A stretch of 64,000 nt of DNA from Atherinomorus stipes (GCA_023101725.1 JALJCO010001416.1:83337-147336), one strand, 5' to 3'. Numbered from the stretch's first letter, positions 46,996 through 60,777 are shown. Notes: generated from the sequence alone by a model not told the origin. Program-made: numbers and translations.

Positions 46996-49900
46996 AATAT
47001 ATTTTGACACCTGGATTCATTCTTTATATTTAAAACCAAAAGTTTTTTTTTTAAAAAAGTTATTAACTTGAAAATAGATTAAGGATCTCATGTCAACACC
47101 TTCACCCAAAGATTCCTTCAGCAGAGCAGCCATACTGCTGAAGGCTTTGTTCTGTGTAGTTGTGTTTACTCTGATTACAGTGGATGCAACCATTTCTCCC
47201 CAGGTGGCTTTTAATTTATCATCTGATTATATTTTTTTTTTATTAATTGTGCTCTTGTGACCCTCGTAAAACACCCATCTGAATTTTATAGTGATCTCTG
47301 AATGCACTTCAGAGAAGTAAATGTCCTCACTCAGCTCCTCGAACATGTGGTTAACAGCTAAACGTGACACCATGCTGTGAAGCGGCTGCCAAAAAATGCC
47401 AGGGCAGAGAGGAGAGGGCGGTTGGAACCGCTGCTCCAGCATGAGAATTTCCTCCTAATGCTCATTCAGCACAGGCTCATTAAAGTCACATATGCCCACA
47501 GGCTAAGTAAACGAATGAGACCAATGGGCTTGGTGTGTGGATTTGTATGGCAGAGACAGAGGGAGTGAGAGAAAGACATGGCTTTTGTTACAGAGAGCAA
47601 GTGTGTAATATTACATCCCTCTTCCTTACACAGATCTGTCCCTGTTCTCTCCCTGGGTTTTGTCTCACATATTGTTAGGTGTCTGAAACTGCTATTTTCT
47701 TTAGCCTGCTCTCTGCTTTGCCTGTAAAGCTTTAATTGAATTCAGGTCAGGTGATGCCCAGGGCTGGTTCCACTGCTTTGATCTCGCAAAGTGTTTGCAG
47801 TCCAGGTTGCTGGGGGGTCAGGTCCTCCTGCCTTATAGACCTTGTGGATGTATAGTGGGAACTCCTTTAGCCCCTGAATAACGGATTAAATCATCCACAT
47901 AGAGTGACTTACAGATCAAGTGGAAATCAGTAGGCACAAGGGAGGGAATTATGCCTTTCCAAAGATACACTCTAACGTCTCTGCAAACCTAAGCAGAGAG
48001 GGGTATTAAGGGTAGCTGAATACTGAAGATGAGTCACAGTAGAGATGCCACACACATACCCACACCTCTCTGAACTTAGCATCAAGCAAGCTGATCAGAT
48101 GATTCAAGTGCAGAAATGAGGCAAAAATGAAAGTAAACACATGCAAATATTAGCCAAAGAGAGCTCACTCAGGCAAAAGAAGCTGACTGAGCAATGTGAG
48201 AGGTTAGAATGGGAAATTCAGCTGTTAGATTCCACTTAATTACCCAAGTAATTCTCTGTTACATGTACTTTATGATGGTTTGACACTATTCTGTGTCACA
48301 TTTTTTCCTTGTGAACCACTGAAGCCTCAAATTCAGTATTCTGGCTTGATGTTTATTGACTTATTTGTGGAAATTTTGCACAATTATGGGGTAGCAATCT
48401 GTAAAAAAAAAAAAAAAAAAGTCTCTCTATAAAGAATATTCTGCATTACTGACCTTTGTATTTCAATTTGGGCCATGATTGACAAAATCCCTTTATCTCA
48501 GCTGCCATTGGGCATGAGGCAGGGCTCATCCTGGATAGGTCACCAGTCCATCATACAACTAATACGGAGACAAACAAGACAAACAACACGCTCCTACCAA
48601 TTTAGAATCACCCTTAAACAAAACATGCATGTTTTGGGGCTATGGGGTGGAATCCAGAGTACCCAGACAGAATTCATGCATGGAGAGCATGCAAACCATG
48701 AATCTTCTTGCTGGGAGGTGACAGTGTTACATTGTTCTATAGGTAGGTTATGTGTAGTGGGTCATTTGAAGGGTTATTCTTGATTCAGTTAGAATTCAAA
48801 TTAAGTTTGGACCTGTATGTATTCTGTCCACATATTGATTGCATAGAAACTGACAAGGATGTCTTTCTTACATGTGCTTCGTTAAGCATTTTTACACATG
48901 CATAGAGTCGTGAAATGTTCCAGAGGTGTTCCTTGGGGATTTGACATAAAATGTGGAATTCTGGGTTGCAAAGCTTTAGAGTTACTGAGCATGAAATCCA
49001 ATTTCTAGAGGGTTTTCTTTGATTTCCCCAGTTATAATTTAGAATGGATGATATATTATCATAGTAGTTTGAGGGCCATTACTTCTCTCTTTAGACATAG
49101 AAGAATATACAGGTTTCTGTAGAAATTTCTCAAGTGGCCATGGGGTTTTTCTTTTGTATTTTTTTGCAAGGACATTGCAGTGAAGTATAGTTAGTTTTTT
49201 AGACTGAACTGTATCAGCATGTCACTGATTTTTTTCATGATTTTCAGGGGCTACGGAACAGCCTGCAGACAAAGTTTGTTGCTCTCTGTCCTGAACTTGG
49301 CGGGACAGGATTTCTCTGGAATGTGGAGCAATTTCTCACAAGGAACTTAACACCAACTGTACTGTATGTCTTTGTGTAAATGCCAGTCCTATAAGCAACA
49401 TAGGTGGTGACCAAGGGGCCGTCTACTTGGGGGGCACTGTCTAAGCAAGCCAGATTTATCTCGGCAGGTGTTAGCATAAGTCTGGAGCCTCACTGGTATC
49501 CAACATTAGCATGAAAAAGAGGGAAAAGCCATAAGATGCTGACAAAAATGAGAAACTTCTGTAATAGCTTGTATTTCCCCCCCGACTAACATTTCTGCAT
49601 CCTGTTTCCTGCTGTGAATAGACCATGTGAAAGACTATACCTCTTTCAACAGCCTCAATAGTAATTATAACAGCCTTTACAGAATGATGCTCCCCCTTTA
49701 AATAACAGTGTGACAGGCTCAATTTCCCTTTGAAATCATACAAATCTGCTTACAGATTGCCCTCCTGTTTCATAGAGAAGAAAATATCAGGCACAAAATG
49801 GCTCTCTGAGTGTGTTATTCTCCTTTGCCTGTGACTAATGTCTTCAGCTTTGCGTCCCCTGCAAGTTGAAAGTGGATAGAGATTGGGAAAAGATATAAAT

Positions 49901-51003
49901 GATTTGTAGTGTGCCTGCAGCAATAGAGCACCCAGGTATCTGTTTCCGCCACCACCCTGTCGGTGTAGAATCTGAATCCTTAGGCAGAGCTTAACTGTAA
50001 GTGAGATTGGAATTATTCAGTATCCACCCTTCTGAAGTGTCCTACGGTAAACGCAGCGACCCTCCAAGAGCTGGTGGTGGAGATGACCCTCTCCGCCACA
50101 ACAGATAACGAGCACAACTCCAAAAGCAGAGCTTCCAACGTCAAGCTTTAGTCTTTTACTTAATGTCACTGATGCTTGTTGAATTAGAGGCATTTAGAAA
50201 AATCATACATGAAATTTATGGCAAGTAATAACAGCAACCAATTGACATTTTCCCTGAAGCAAGAGGCACACTGCTGTGCTCCAAGAATAGTCTTCATGCC
50301 GCCTCAAGCAAAGCAAGAGATTAGCTTAGCAAAGCCCCCATGGTTGCAGAGGCTTCCGTAATTACTTAAAAGATGACACAAAAGTACTGTGCTATATCTG
50401 GAGTAATCTGTCCAGAGAGTTGACGTTATTGTATTATTTATTGCTGTTGTTGCTTTAAGAGAGCGTGCAGGTAGAATGAAATGTATGAAACAGATTAGTG
50501 CCTTTTTTTTCCTCATGCAAGGCAATCAAGAAGAGGTGTAGTCTGTCCTCAGGGAAATCAATAAGCCCCTTTTCCTGCTTATAAACTCTACATTTGACTC
50601 AGATTGCCTTGCAGTTTGAAGCTTTTTGTTATTCACTGGTTCATAATCCAAATAAAATGACTGTCGCTAGAGACGTCCCCAGGAGGATCGCAGTAGCGCA
50701 TTCAAACAGCATTGTTAACACGTTGTTTGCCTCAGCATTGAGATCAACTTCCATGTAGTCACCAATCTACTGGAAGGGGATTTCAATCACTTGGCAGTGA
50801 TTTCAAATGTTTTAGCCTCCTCTTCTTTATTTTCTGTCACACGGTGTGTTAAAATGTTGTCTGTTAATGTTCAACATTTTCAAATATTGAATGTTAAAGA
50901 ATCCATTGCCTTTCAAAACTGTCTTTTCAGATAGATTGTCATAATAAGATGGAAAAATGATCAATGCTCTGAGCAAACAGGGGATACAGAAAATACTCTT
51001 CAT
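46996..51003. other. 5' flank of fat1, no gene seen
   Basis: AT-rich, with a poly-A run at 48402-48420 and the dispersed repeat at 48470-48740. The short frame at about 50004-50147 has slightly coding-like composition but no family match. I see nothing else. Confidence 0.6.
48470..48740 (+). repeat. Dispersed fish LINE/SINE fragment
   Basis: CATCCTGGATAGGTCACCAG, TTTAGAATCACCC, ACATGCATGTTTTGGGGCTA, GTGGAATCCAGAGTACCCAG and GGAGAGCATGCAAACC reproduce the order of a very common teleost repeat ('CTGGACAGGTCGCCAGTCC...GAGAACATGCAAACTCC'). It is diverged and non-coding. I place it with non-LTR-derived repeats but am not sure of the family. Confidence 0.65.
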
Positions 51004-51235
51004 CAGAGGTGGAGAAAGTAATGAAAAATTGTAATTAAAGGTCGAATACGGAACAGTTTCATTAAAAGCTATATATATATATATTTATATATATTAAAAA
51101 ACAACAAAAAAACCTTGGGGCATTTAGAGAAGGTGCAGAATTAAAGTACAGCATTTTCTTAAAAATTATATTTAGCCTGAAAATAAATTTAAAATGAATC
51201 ATAATGGGTTTGACAATAGTGTTATGTTCACATTT

Positions 51236-52442
51236 AAAACTGCAATCAAAACTCTTCCACCCCCACTGGAAATAAGGTTTATTTGCTAAATCAACAAATT
51301 AGCAACTGTTTGCAGTTAACAAACCAAACAAGAATATTTTAGATAGCTTAATACAAGTAATACTACAAGTGGTTTCTCAGAATTCAGCACAAAAGGTCAC
51401 TTTTAATGACAACTGCAGTTTCAAAATTAGAGCACCCTTTTGCTGTTATGACCTGCTGCAAACATGATGCATAGTCTGTCACCAGCTTCTGCCAGCATTC
51501 CTGAGGAATCTCAGCCCATTCTTCATGGGCAAAGTCCTCCAGTTCACTAATGTTCTTGGGTTTGCATGTTACAACCTCCTTTTTCAATCCCACCACAAAT
51601 TTTCAAAGGGGTTCAAGTCAGGCGACTGTGATGGCCACTCTAATATCTTCTAGGAATTCTTCTGAAACCAAGGCTTAGTTGAAATTGAGGAATACTTGGG
51701 ATTATTGTCTTGTTGGGAGGTCCTTTGATGCCCAAGCTTCAACTTCCTCACAAGTGGCATGACATTTTCTCTCAAAATTCCCTGATACTTGATTGAATCC
51801 ATCTTGCCCTTCACACAGATTTCCAGTGCCGGAGGAATCTAAGCAGCCCAGAGCATTACTGAGCCACCACCATGCTTCACTGGAGGCAGGTGTTCTTTTC
51901 TGCATAGTATGCTTCATTCTTTCTCCTCCAGACATGCCGCTGGTCTATAGGTCAGAAAAGTTTGAGGTTTGTTTTATAGCTCCACAGAACAAAATTCCAA
52001 AACCTCTTTGGCTTATTTATACAGTGTTGAGCAAATTGTAGCCGAATTTTCTTGTGTCTTTGGGTCATTACTAGTGGTGTCGTCTTGGAATTCGGTGCAT
52101 AGAGCCCCTCACTGTTTAGTGTGGACTTTACACACTGAAACCTCAGTGCCTGATGCCACCAAGTCTTGCTGCAGGTTTTTTACAATCAGTCCAGGTTTTT
52201 TGACCACTTGCTTGAGACCACACTTGATCTGAAAACGTGAACTCTCATGAGGGATTCTATTCAGGGGTTGAATAATTCTGCGACTGCAGTGGCCATTAAA
52301 AGTGACATTTTTTGCTCACAATATTAGTTGTGTTGAGCTATTTCAAATATTCTTGTTTGATTTGTTTGTTGCAAAAAGTTGCTAATTTGTACATTTCACC
52401 TATAAATCTTGCAATGGGGTTGAATCATTTTGAGTGCAACTG
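51236..52442 (-). mobile_element. Tc1/mariner-like element, 1.2 kb, degenerate
   Basis: Long inverted ends are present: the left arm from about 51236 (ACTGCAATCAAAACTCTTCC) matches the complement of the right arm (GTTGAATCATTTTGAGTGCA). Both contain ACAAATTAGCAACT and CAAACAAGAATATT over more than 120 bp. TA follows the right end (52443-52444). Length and TA site are typical of Tc1. The minus strand holds a broken transposase (separate entry). Confidence 0.75.
51384..52260 (-). pseudogene. Broken Tc1-like transposase
   Basis: C-terminal part near 51384-51596: KPKNISELEDFAHEEWAEIP followed by QECWQKLVTDYASCLQQVI, the helix pattern of Tc1 C-termini (…L..AI...W..I....C..L..SM..R…I…KG). Upstream near 51780-51935, AWWWLSNALGCLDSSGTGNL with a following 'GKMDSIKYQ'-like segment in other frames fits the central DDE domain. 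Frames change several times and stops interrupt it, so no protein can be made. The region just 5' of the C-terminal part should hold the DDE catalytic residues and is broken. Confidence 0.7.
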
Positions 52443-52931
52443 TACAAACCAATACAGGCTGCCATTGTGGGTTGCCAAACACGGTCTATGTTGCAGAGGT
52501 ATGTTTGGTATAGCTAGGCTGGCACTGGGAAAAATGGTGGAGTAAGCAAGGCAAGCAGCTGCTTCAGAGCCCCGGAGACATCATTATCCGTCTCAGAAGA
52601 GGAGTGACATTAGAAGAGCAAAAACTAGAGTAAATTTAGTGAAGCATACACTAGATGGACTCACATAAACATTTTCGGAAACATCAAAACACACATGGAA
52701 ATGACAACTTTTCTCATGAATCAGTAAGCTAACTTGTGTGCTAACGTGGCTAATGTTAGCTGTCAGTTATAAAGCCACCCTGCAATACTTGTTGGACATG
52801 GTGCAGGTTGGTCACTTGAGTATCAGCAGTGAGCCTGGCAACCTAATGGTGGGAATCATTTTTCTGCAAATACAACTACAACCTAGTAACATGATGTTGC
52901 TACTGTGCCTGTATTCCATATCCAACCGCTG

Positions 52932-53427
52932 AAGGTGAGAGCTACAAATTTTTCCATCAAAACATTTTAAAAAAATAATACATCCACAGAACCTCTTGAG
53001 GGGTGCAGAATAAAAGTATTCATTTTACCCCAATTTTTAAAATAGCAAAAAAAAAAAATAGTTTTATCAGTTTTGATGGGTCTAAGAAGTAAATATTTAT
53101 ATCTGATTATCATGCCAATGTGGATGGATTCTTAGCTGTTAGCACTAGCTCTGGATTTACTAGCCTGATTACTACATGTATAAATGGCATCTTCCTTGCC
53201 TTACATTTCTCAAATTCAAGTGGACAAAAATGAAGCAGGATGAAGGTCAAGGTAGCAAAGAGGCTCAAAGGCCCTGCAGAGATTCCTCCTGGACATGTAA
53301 GTTCAATGTTTGCAAATGTTAATTTACTGTTAGCTGGTTCTGCAATGTTGCTAATGCTACTTGAGTTAGCGAGTGTTATTGCACTACCTACTGGTGGGGA
53401 GGAATTAAACTTGTAGCTATCACCTAT
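52932..53427. mobile_element. TTAA-type MITE, copy 2 (496 bp)
   Basis: The ends are AAGGTGAGAGCTACAAATTT and the complement of ATAGGTGATAGCTACAAGTT. It is the uninterrupted sister of the element at 46153-46995, sharing CCTACTGGTGGGGAGGAATT at the right. The flanking TTAA is mutated (ATAA on the right). Another MITE begins at its right edge. Confidence 0.65.
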
Positions 53428-53981
53428 AAGGCCCATTTATGCTCCCTTACGTACGTAGATGGCGACATTTGTTTCATGTATCGCCCTGCGTGGCTGCCTT
53501 CATAATTCAACGCGTCTTCTGTGTTCCCATGGTTCATGAATCAGTTTGTCCGTTAGGCGGCAGCGCTGCCTGTCCTTGTGCCCCGGTGATATGATGCCGT
53601 AATATGAGTGTATTTTCGGACACACTCGCACAGCCTCGCCTCATAAGCTCCAGCCATGAATAGAGATGCTATCTTTTTATTTTGCGTCTTTCTTTTTCAG
53701 GTGCTTTTACTGGGCTATTTGGCACCAGCAGTTTTTGTGTTGTTTTTGTTCCAGTTCCTGCTCTTCTTCTCTGATTTGTTTCTTTCGCTGACTGCATATC
53801 AGCTACACAGCTCAACATTGACCCCACAGTTTCCAGTGATATTTCTCAGTCTTCTGCGTCAGGTGACGGACCAACAAGTCCCTTGAAAATGCAACCAATT
53901 ACGTTCATTACCAACGCAGATGACAGATGAAACTGTCCATCCGTCTGCATATCCGTCTGCTGCGTTGAGCATAAATGGCCT
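53428..53981. mobile_element. MITE with AAGGCCATTTATGCTC inverted ends, 554 bp
   Basis: The left end is AAGGCCCATTTATGCTC; the right is the complement of AAGGCCATTTATGCTC (one extra C on the left). The interior has TACGTACGTAGATGGCG and CCGTCTGCATATCCGTCTGC, GC-richer than the surroundings. The hydrophobic frame at 53656-53886 has no known domain. It starts exactly at the end of the neighbouring MITE. No clear target duplication. Confidence 0.65.
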
Positions 53982-54952
53982 TTGGAGGTATAGTCTGGAA
54001 TTTCCCCCCCCCCGACAATAAATGCAAGACTTGTACAAATGGTGGTGAGTTTGTTTGCAACTCCCTCTCCCCCCTATCTGTAATTCGCATTTTCCCTTTG
54101 TTTTGTTGTATTCAGGAAGTTTCTGAGAGGAGATTTCTGTTTATATCGCCAGCTAATGACAGAGCTAAGGGCATGACACTGTGTGGGAATAAGCTCATGA
54201 CTGGAGCAGACGCCAGTCACTTGAACTCGCAAGAAAAAAAAAACAATATAGATGGACGCAGCAAAGAAAAGGAAGTACACTGTGGTGAAAAAAGCTTTAT
54301 GTGTGGTGGAAAACCAGTGTTAATACTGGTTTTGCTTTCACCCGCTTCTGAGCTCTGAAGGAGAGACTTGAAGCTGAATAGGTTTAAGAGCGATGCGGCC
54401 ATTAGTCCGAGGGGCGAGGCACACAGTTTGAATAGTGTTTGCAAACAGAAACGGGGAGGAACTCCGGACTCTACTTTTAATGAACAAATGAGCACACTGC
54501 TTGAGAAATGAAATAAGTGTCATGCTCCACAGAATATTCTGCCCACTGAATAGCAGCATTTGCATGATGAAGTTATTGCCTTGTTTGCATTTTAACACAA
54601 AGAGCTGGCTGAAATATGGCCAAGGATTTCCTTCTTCATCTCTTCCATGGGAATTCAATGTCTCTGCTTGGCAGTCCTCAGCCTCCTCCATCTCCACCTC
54701 TTGCTCGGCAACAACTGCCATCATCATTGAGAATTTTGTCCACGCTATTTCCTTTCAGTGGGCATTAAGCCGAATGCATCGAAGTAAATTGGCAGAGGAA
54801 ATTGACAATCTATAGTTTTCAGCAAGTAGTGAGGTAAATTGAGACAAAATGTACTTGAGTAAAAGTAAAAAATTACAAATTACTTACAAAAACTACTCAA
54901 TTACAGTAACTTGAGTAAATGTAATGAGTTACTTTCCACCTCTGCTTTTCAT

Positions 54953-57900
54953 ATAGACAGTGGGTTTGAACTGAAACACTAATTCCACCATTATGTCAGA
55001 AAATAATTATGTTTTCATGTTTTCTATGCATACTCAGATTAGAGCTCATGACAAAAAAGACTGAAGGAGTTACCATTGCCAACGATGTCTCTAAAATAGT
55101 GTAGCGCTCCTGCACACTAAGCACATCTGTGCATGCTGTTTACATCTGTGGATGCAGTTTTCAATTTCACATGCAACTGCTAATAATAGGTTTATAAACT
55201 ATGGCTTTAAGCATGGCTCTATTGTCCAGCAGCTGCTTTGCTTATATGGACGACTCTGCATATCATATATCAGGGTATAAAAGCATTCTTGGGTCAATAA
55301 ATTTGTATGATATTCAGAGAACAAAAAAAATTGTGAGCTCTGTGTGTGTGGCCTCTTGTCTATAGCTGGATGAGGCTTTGTTTCTATGGAGTTTCCTTCA
55401 CTATTGTAAATAATCACATTCAGCAACAAGCTATCAAACCATTAATACATTCACTAAACACAATTTGAAACAAAAGAACAGAAAAAAACACTGAACTAGC
55501 CAGATGTAAATTGAATTATGCAAGTGTGAGTCAACTGTCACAACATTTGTTGCTGACTCCTGGGCAAGAGCCTTGTGGAGCAGTTTTTGACACAAAGAGT
55601 ACCCTGTACGGAAAGAGAACTGCTCCATATGCATACAGACAGTAAGTGATACACCCGTTGCACCAAAGAAAATGGGAAAACCTTGTTCTACAGCGCAGCA
55701 GTGTGGGAGGAAAGCAGGGGCTACACACCAAACTCCCACACATGAGACTTGTCAAGTCCAGCTTTGCATGTCCTGTTTTTCTTTTGTGGACCATCTTTTT
55801 TGTTTTTACACTCAGCAACACCTCATGTCTTCCCTTCTAGAGAGTTTGCACTCTGGTTGCTGATTGACTGACTTGTAGAGCAGATGGCTTGGCTAGATAA
55901 TAGCCTATCTGTGAGGAGTGCTAAGCCCATCATGACTGCTTACGCATGCAGGGCGTTCTGTCTGTGCAGTGTAGGGTAGAAAACTAGACTGAAGTAGAAT
56001 GAATTGTCATGATGTAGGGCTAAGTAATTAAATCTGCTTTTACGTGCCTCTGATTCTGCAGTGCATGTACAGTATTATAACTGCAGCACATTAACATACA
56101 GAGTTTGGATAAAATATCTCTGAGGCAGACCTCCCCTCTCAAAGGCCAACTCTTTGATGTGATGTAGCATGTAACGGCAGCGGGGGATAAATAACAAATT
56201 GAACACAACACTCACTGATATTTCTGATGTGCTGCATTCCGCCAGTCATTTTTTTCTTGCTAAATCCTAATCCCACAGAAATTGTGTCGGGATTATACAC
56301 AAAAGGCGCATTTTGGACATGGATTTGCATGGATGGATTAGTAGGGTCTTGTAATAGAGGCTAGCATTTGTAGAGAAACCTCCATCTCCTTGTTGTTGCA
56401 CATTAAAAATGTTGCAGAGCCCCACTTCATGTTAACACACATTATCTCCCTCCCAGGGAGAATAGATCATTTCTCATTGCTATAAATGTTGGGAATTTGT
56501 ATGTATCAGTAACAAACAGATGCCCAAGTCAGGAATATTCTGCTTCACATGGACAGTTTCACACATCCGCAAGCCACTCAAAAACAACACACAGCAATTG
56601 CTGGTATTTTATTGGCAGCTGTAGGCTTTCAGACAGTGATACAGAGGATTGGGAGTGCTTTGAGCCCCAGAGGAGGATGTTGCTTCTTGTCATCACCAAA
56701 CCCATATTTTCCTGAGACAAACTGATGCTCACAAAGTAGAAATTTGCAATTTCAATAAAACCATTAAGTATTTACTGTATTCATACAAACTCTCTATAAC
56801 ACCACTTCACTATTCAGTCACATTTTTTTGTACAAAAGCAAAGCAATTGTAGCCTAGGGCAGTTTTGTATTATGTATTTTCACTAACATTTGCTTATCTA
56901 ATAGAAGCCATATTGACAGTTGAGAGAATTCCCCGAGGCACTCATGCAGCTTCCCAATCCTGAGATCTGGGGGGATGTCAGATCACTCCTGGAATAAAAG
57001 GACCTTAAAGGACCAAACTTTCTCTGAATCTCATTCCTTCTTACACTCTAAAGAATGAACATTTTTGTGACCAAGTCCTGCAATAACAAATGCATGTCCC
57101 TATGCTGACCGCAGACAATAATTCCAAGTAATCAACTGAGCTTTCTGAGCCTCAACTTATTCCCAGAATATGATATATCACAAAGACAGAGGTAGAAAAG
57201 AAAAAAAAATGAGATGCAGATTAAATGTAAATGAGATGTAGAATGGTGAGACAGAGAAGAAAAGACTTTAAAGCGATGCACAAATGCACAAAATGTGACA
57301 CAAAATAACCATGAAGATGCAACATACTGTAGTCAAGACATGCAGAGAAAAACAGAAAAAGAATGAAAAGAAATTACCAGCATTGGGCAGACATTGTAGC
57401 ACAAAAGGAGCAGATACAACATGATCAAAATTAAACCACTAACAAATGTCAACAACACAATCTCATAATATTGTATAGAAAAATAACACCATTTCTGACG
57501 TATCTTGCTTGTAAGTTCTCTGCATTTCAAACCGTTTAGGGTGTCATCGAATGCAGTTAAAATGGCAGGCAAATGGTTAGGGTCAAAATAAAGGGCAGGC
57601 TATAATCCCTTTGGCATGCAATGACATGAAAACAGCAGAAGATGCAGAGTATTAATATGCAGCATGACTTGTCACGTCATTATTAGTCCATTTGATGTGA
57701 ATACCCTGATTTTCTTATGTTTTATAGCCCTGAAATATTTCAGATGTTACAGAAAGGTGGGGTATAAGGATGCATTTCAAGCAGGTATTTATCAGCCAGA
57801 TCCCTTGTAAAATATCTGGATGATCCTCCAGTGAGATGTTGTATGGATGGAACAGCCCAGAGGATTTACAGCTAACAGGAGAACAAGAGTTGCAAAACTC

Positions 57901-58459
57901 GACAAACATAAAAGATACAAAAAATGGCCATGAAATGACATGAAATGGTACAAAATAATGTGATTCTTGATAGGCAACAGCAAAATATCAGTGATTTCAC
58001 ATGGTTTGTGGTTTCTTGTATACTGTTTGGATTGCGTGTCTTGGTAATGGAGGGGGACTCCAACATGTTGGCACCTGAAAGTACAAACGGAACCAATCAA
58101 TATCCTGCAGGCATTGATCTGTGGTGATCAATTGTTTGATAACACATCTTTGGCTGCTCCTGTTCCTTTGTCCTGATATAAGAAAGTAACTACAGCATCT
58201 CAGCCCAGCAGTTACCTTAAAATGTCCATGGAAACTGCCAAATTGGAAGGAAATGGAAAAAATCCTTAGTTTTGCAAAACAATTTTTTCTTGTTTGAATG
58301 GGATTTGGCTTTTTCAAAACATTTAAAGTGCACAGAGGGGGATGTAAAAACCCTTTTATGAGTAAGTTCTGTCCAAGGGAACATTTAATTACCTGCTTCT
58401 TCTTCCAGAAAAGAAACATGGCCAACACTGGTGAACCAGGGAGAATAAAATCAATGGGA
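54953..58459. other. Intergenic, no gene seen
   Basis: AT-rich sequence. Many short frames but none with a recognisable domain, and no terminal-repeat pair or RNA gene was found. Confidence 0.5.
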
Positions 58460-58479
58460 TAAACTAAAAAAATGCATGT

Positions 58480-58725
58480 CATGGCGCTGTTGAGCTGGCG
58501 CTGTTGAGGACGGCTGCCAGCCAGAGTTGCTCTGCGTCTGCCTGTCTTAATAAGGACTCAGTCACTTTAACAAGCTGAGCAGAGATGCTCAGGCACTTTG
58601 AATTTAGTTTTTATGGTAATTGTGCATTTGTACTGTGTTTTTGTGTAGTGTGGTATTGTAGTTTGTATACTCTGGCACAACAATTTCCTTCGGGATCAAT
58701 AAAGTCTATCTTATCTTATCTTAAA
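58480..58725 (+). repeat. 3' tail of a non-LTR retrotransposon (Rex/CR1-like)
   Basis: It ends ACAATTTCCTTCGGGATCAA, then TAAAGTCTATC followed by short TTATC/TCTTA repeats. A short terminal repeat after 'GGGATCAATAAAGT' is the usual 3' end of fish non-LTR elements of this kind. It is 5'-truncated, as most are; no reverse transcriptase is readable upstream. Confidence 0.65.
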
Positions 58726-60690
58726 ATAATCCTAAAGATTTTAGTTATATTTTCTGGATAAAGTTGACTGAGTTGCTTTGTTTCTTCCTTTTCAAGGTTT
58801 CATCTCTTGTGAGCAACTTCTGTGCCCCATATGTAATGTAGCAGCTAAGTTCAGTATAACTTAAGAAAAGAAGACTGCTTGTAGTATGGAGGATAAAGAA
58901 CAATACAGATTCAGAAATTGTAAATTGACTGGAACAAGGGACCAAAATGATTACACACCACACAGTGTGTGGTATGAAATTCATAAAAAACAAAAACAAA
59001 CTGATAGTGGCAAAGAGCTGCCCTTCTGGAGTCTGGTAATGGTTCTGGTTCTTTTCCTTTCATCGTGCATGCAAAGGATGGGGGTTAGAGTCAAAGGAAA
59101 GATTCAACCAACAGCTTTTTCTTTTTTTTAAATAAATGGGCTTATATTAACACAGTTACTATAAATTAAACTAATGTGGATTGTGTTATGGGTGTGTTTT
59201 AATTGGATTATAACTGGACTACAATGAACTGGACTGTGTGTAAAAATGCTATGCTATCACTATGTTGTGAATTACTGGCACGATACAAATGAAAATGAAC
59301 TGAATTTAATTAAATCTGCAGGCTGTTATGCAACAGTTTGATCAGTGCTAAATAAAATTCTTTCACTTTTCTATTTTGTTATTTGAAATTTGTTAGATGT
59401 AATTTTTGAAAATACATGGCTTGCATTACAGTAAAAAATACACATAGTTGACTAAATAATGAATCACTGGGGTTCACCATCATGCCACAAAACAACAGGC
59501 AAAATAAAAGGCCATCACAAAAATACTAAAATTCAGATAAAGAACTATTATATTCTGTGTTGTGAACAAATGTAGCTGTATGTTCTGGAATAATGGCTAA
59601 ATGAAGGATTTAACACCACCATAGCTAATCTATACCATCCACTCCAGTAACCACTAATAACCACTGTTGAAGTAACGAGCATGTTTCCCACCTTGACAGG
59701 TCAGAACTGACCCAGAGGACTCTCTCCTCTGTTTGCAACCACCCTATAGTGCAAGGACTGTATGACGATGATCTTACATAGAGGTAGCAGATCCATAAGC
59801 ATGCCTTCCCTTCCAGCATAATGTGTGTGCATTTGCTCTGCTTCCTCCTTTACTCAGACATATGATCAGAACAACAATTATGCTGGTAGTTTTAGATAAA
59901 CACACAGCATAAATACTACTTTATGCTTACCTCATGTTTCATATGATTATATACATTAGAGGACACAAAGCAGTGTATTATCCTGGTGTGTTGTGAGCAT
60001 GACACTGACATCAGTTATGCCTCCTTTCACAGAAAAAAAAAGAAACAAACAAACAGCCAAAGTGCTTTGTTGCTTTGCAAAAAAAAAATCAGCCCTTAGG
60101 ACATGTACAGCCCAAGTTGTTATGACATGATCCTGTGTGTGTTATCACCTGTGCGTGCCTTAAAATAAAAGTATTTCATTTAAATGAACTGGTGTTTGAA
60201 GAGTTTCTTTGGCATGTATTGGCATGTTTAGGGTCACTTTGTAAGACCCGGTGTTGGAAACCAGGATAGAGATGCAAATCAGTGGAGCAGCAGGCAGAGA
60301 GTGGCATTCATCAATGTTTGATGGCTTCCATCTATCTTAGTGGCAGACCGGCAAACTCAGACCGGCAAAGAAAATTAGCAAGAGGAAAACACACAATGGC
60401 AAACTGCAGCACACAGGGTCATTATCATGAGGTGTTTTGTCTGAATCAATATTCCACATATAATAAACATTTACAAGAATGAAAACAACATAAATAATAT
60501 ATATAATTTTATATTCATGAGATTTTTTGTCGGTATGGAAGCTTGTCAGCTGCTCTGAGTGAAAGCTCTTCTGTCACAGTCTGACATTCGATTCAGTATA
60601 ATGGGGTAAAATGAGTCTGCTTCCAGGGCTTAAGACTGCTGTACAAGCATCAGTTTTTCTGACCCTCAAAGAATGACATCACATACAGTA
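58726..60690. other. Intergenic, no gene seen
   Basis: AT-rich; short A-runs at about 60034-60044 and 60079-60089. No coding, RNA or element structure supported. Confidence 0.5.
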
Positions 60691-60699
60691 TAATACATG

Positions 60700-60728
60700 G
60701 TGACTAATATATATGTGTATATATACTG

Positions 60729-60777
<49 letters not shown>

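Larger units (their letters stand above)
50996..54952. mobile_element. Composite hAT-like element, 3.9 kb, carrying a Tc1 copy and two MITEs
   Basis: The element spans 51004-54944. The left end is CAGAGGTGGAGAAAGTAA; the right is the complement of CAGAGGTGGAAAGTAA. Flanking octamers CTCTTCAT (50996-51003) and CTTTTCAT (54945-54952) agree in 7 of 8 bases, as expected of an old hAT target duplication. CAGAGGTGG with ACTCAAGTAA-type subterminal motifs is a common fish repeat end. Inside are a Tc1-like element, the TTAA MITE copy 2 and a 554-bp MITE. Remaining parts (52443-52930, 53982-54825) show no known domain. Confidence 0.6.

Noticed and set aside
50004..50147. Short coding-like stretch on the plus strand (LLKCPTVNAATLQELVVEMT and on)
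   Set aside because: Only about 48 codons, bounded by stops, with no recognisable family, no convincing splice acceptor and no neighbouring exon.
53656..53886. Hydrophobic 76-aa frame resembling a small membrane protein
   Set aside because: It lies wholly inside a MITE defined by inverted ends; T-rich sequence yields Phe/Leu-rich frames by chance.
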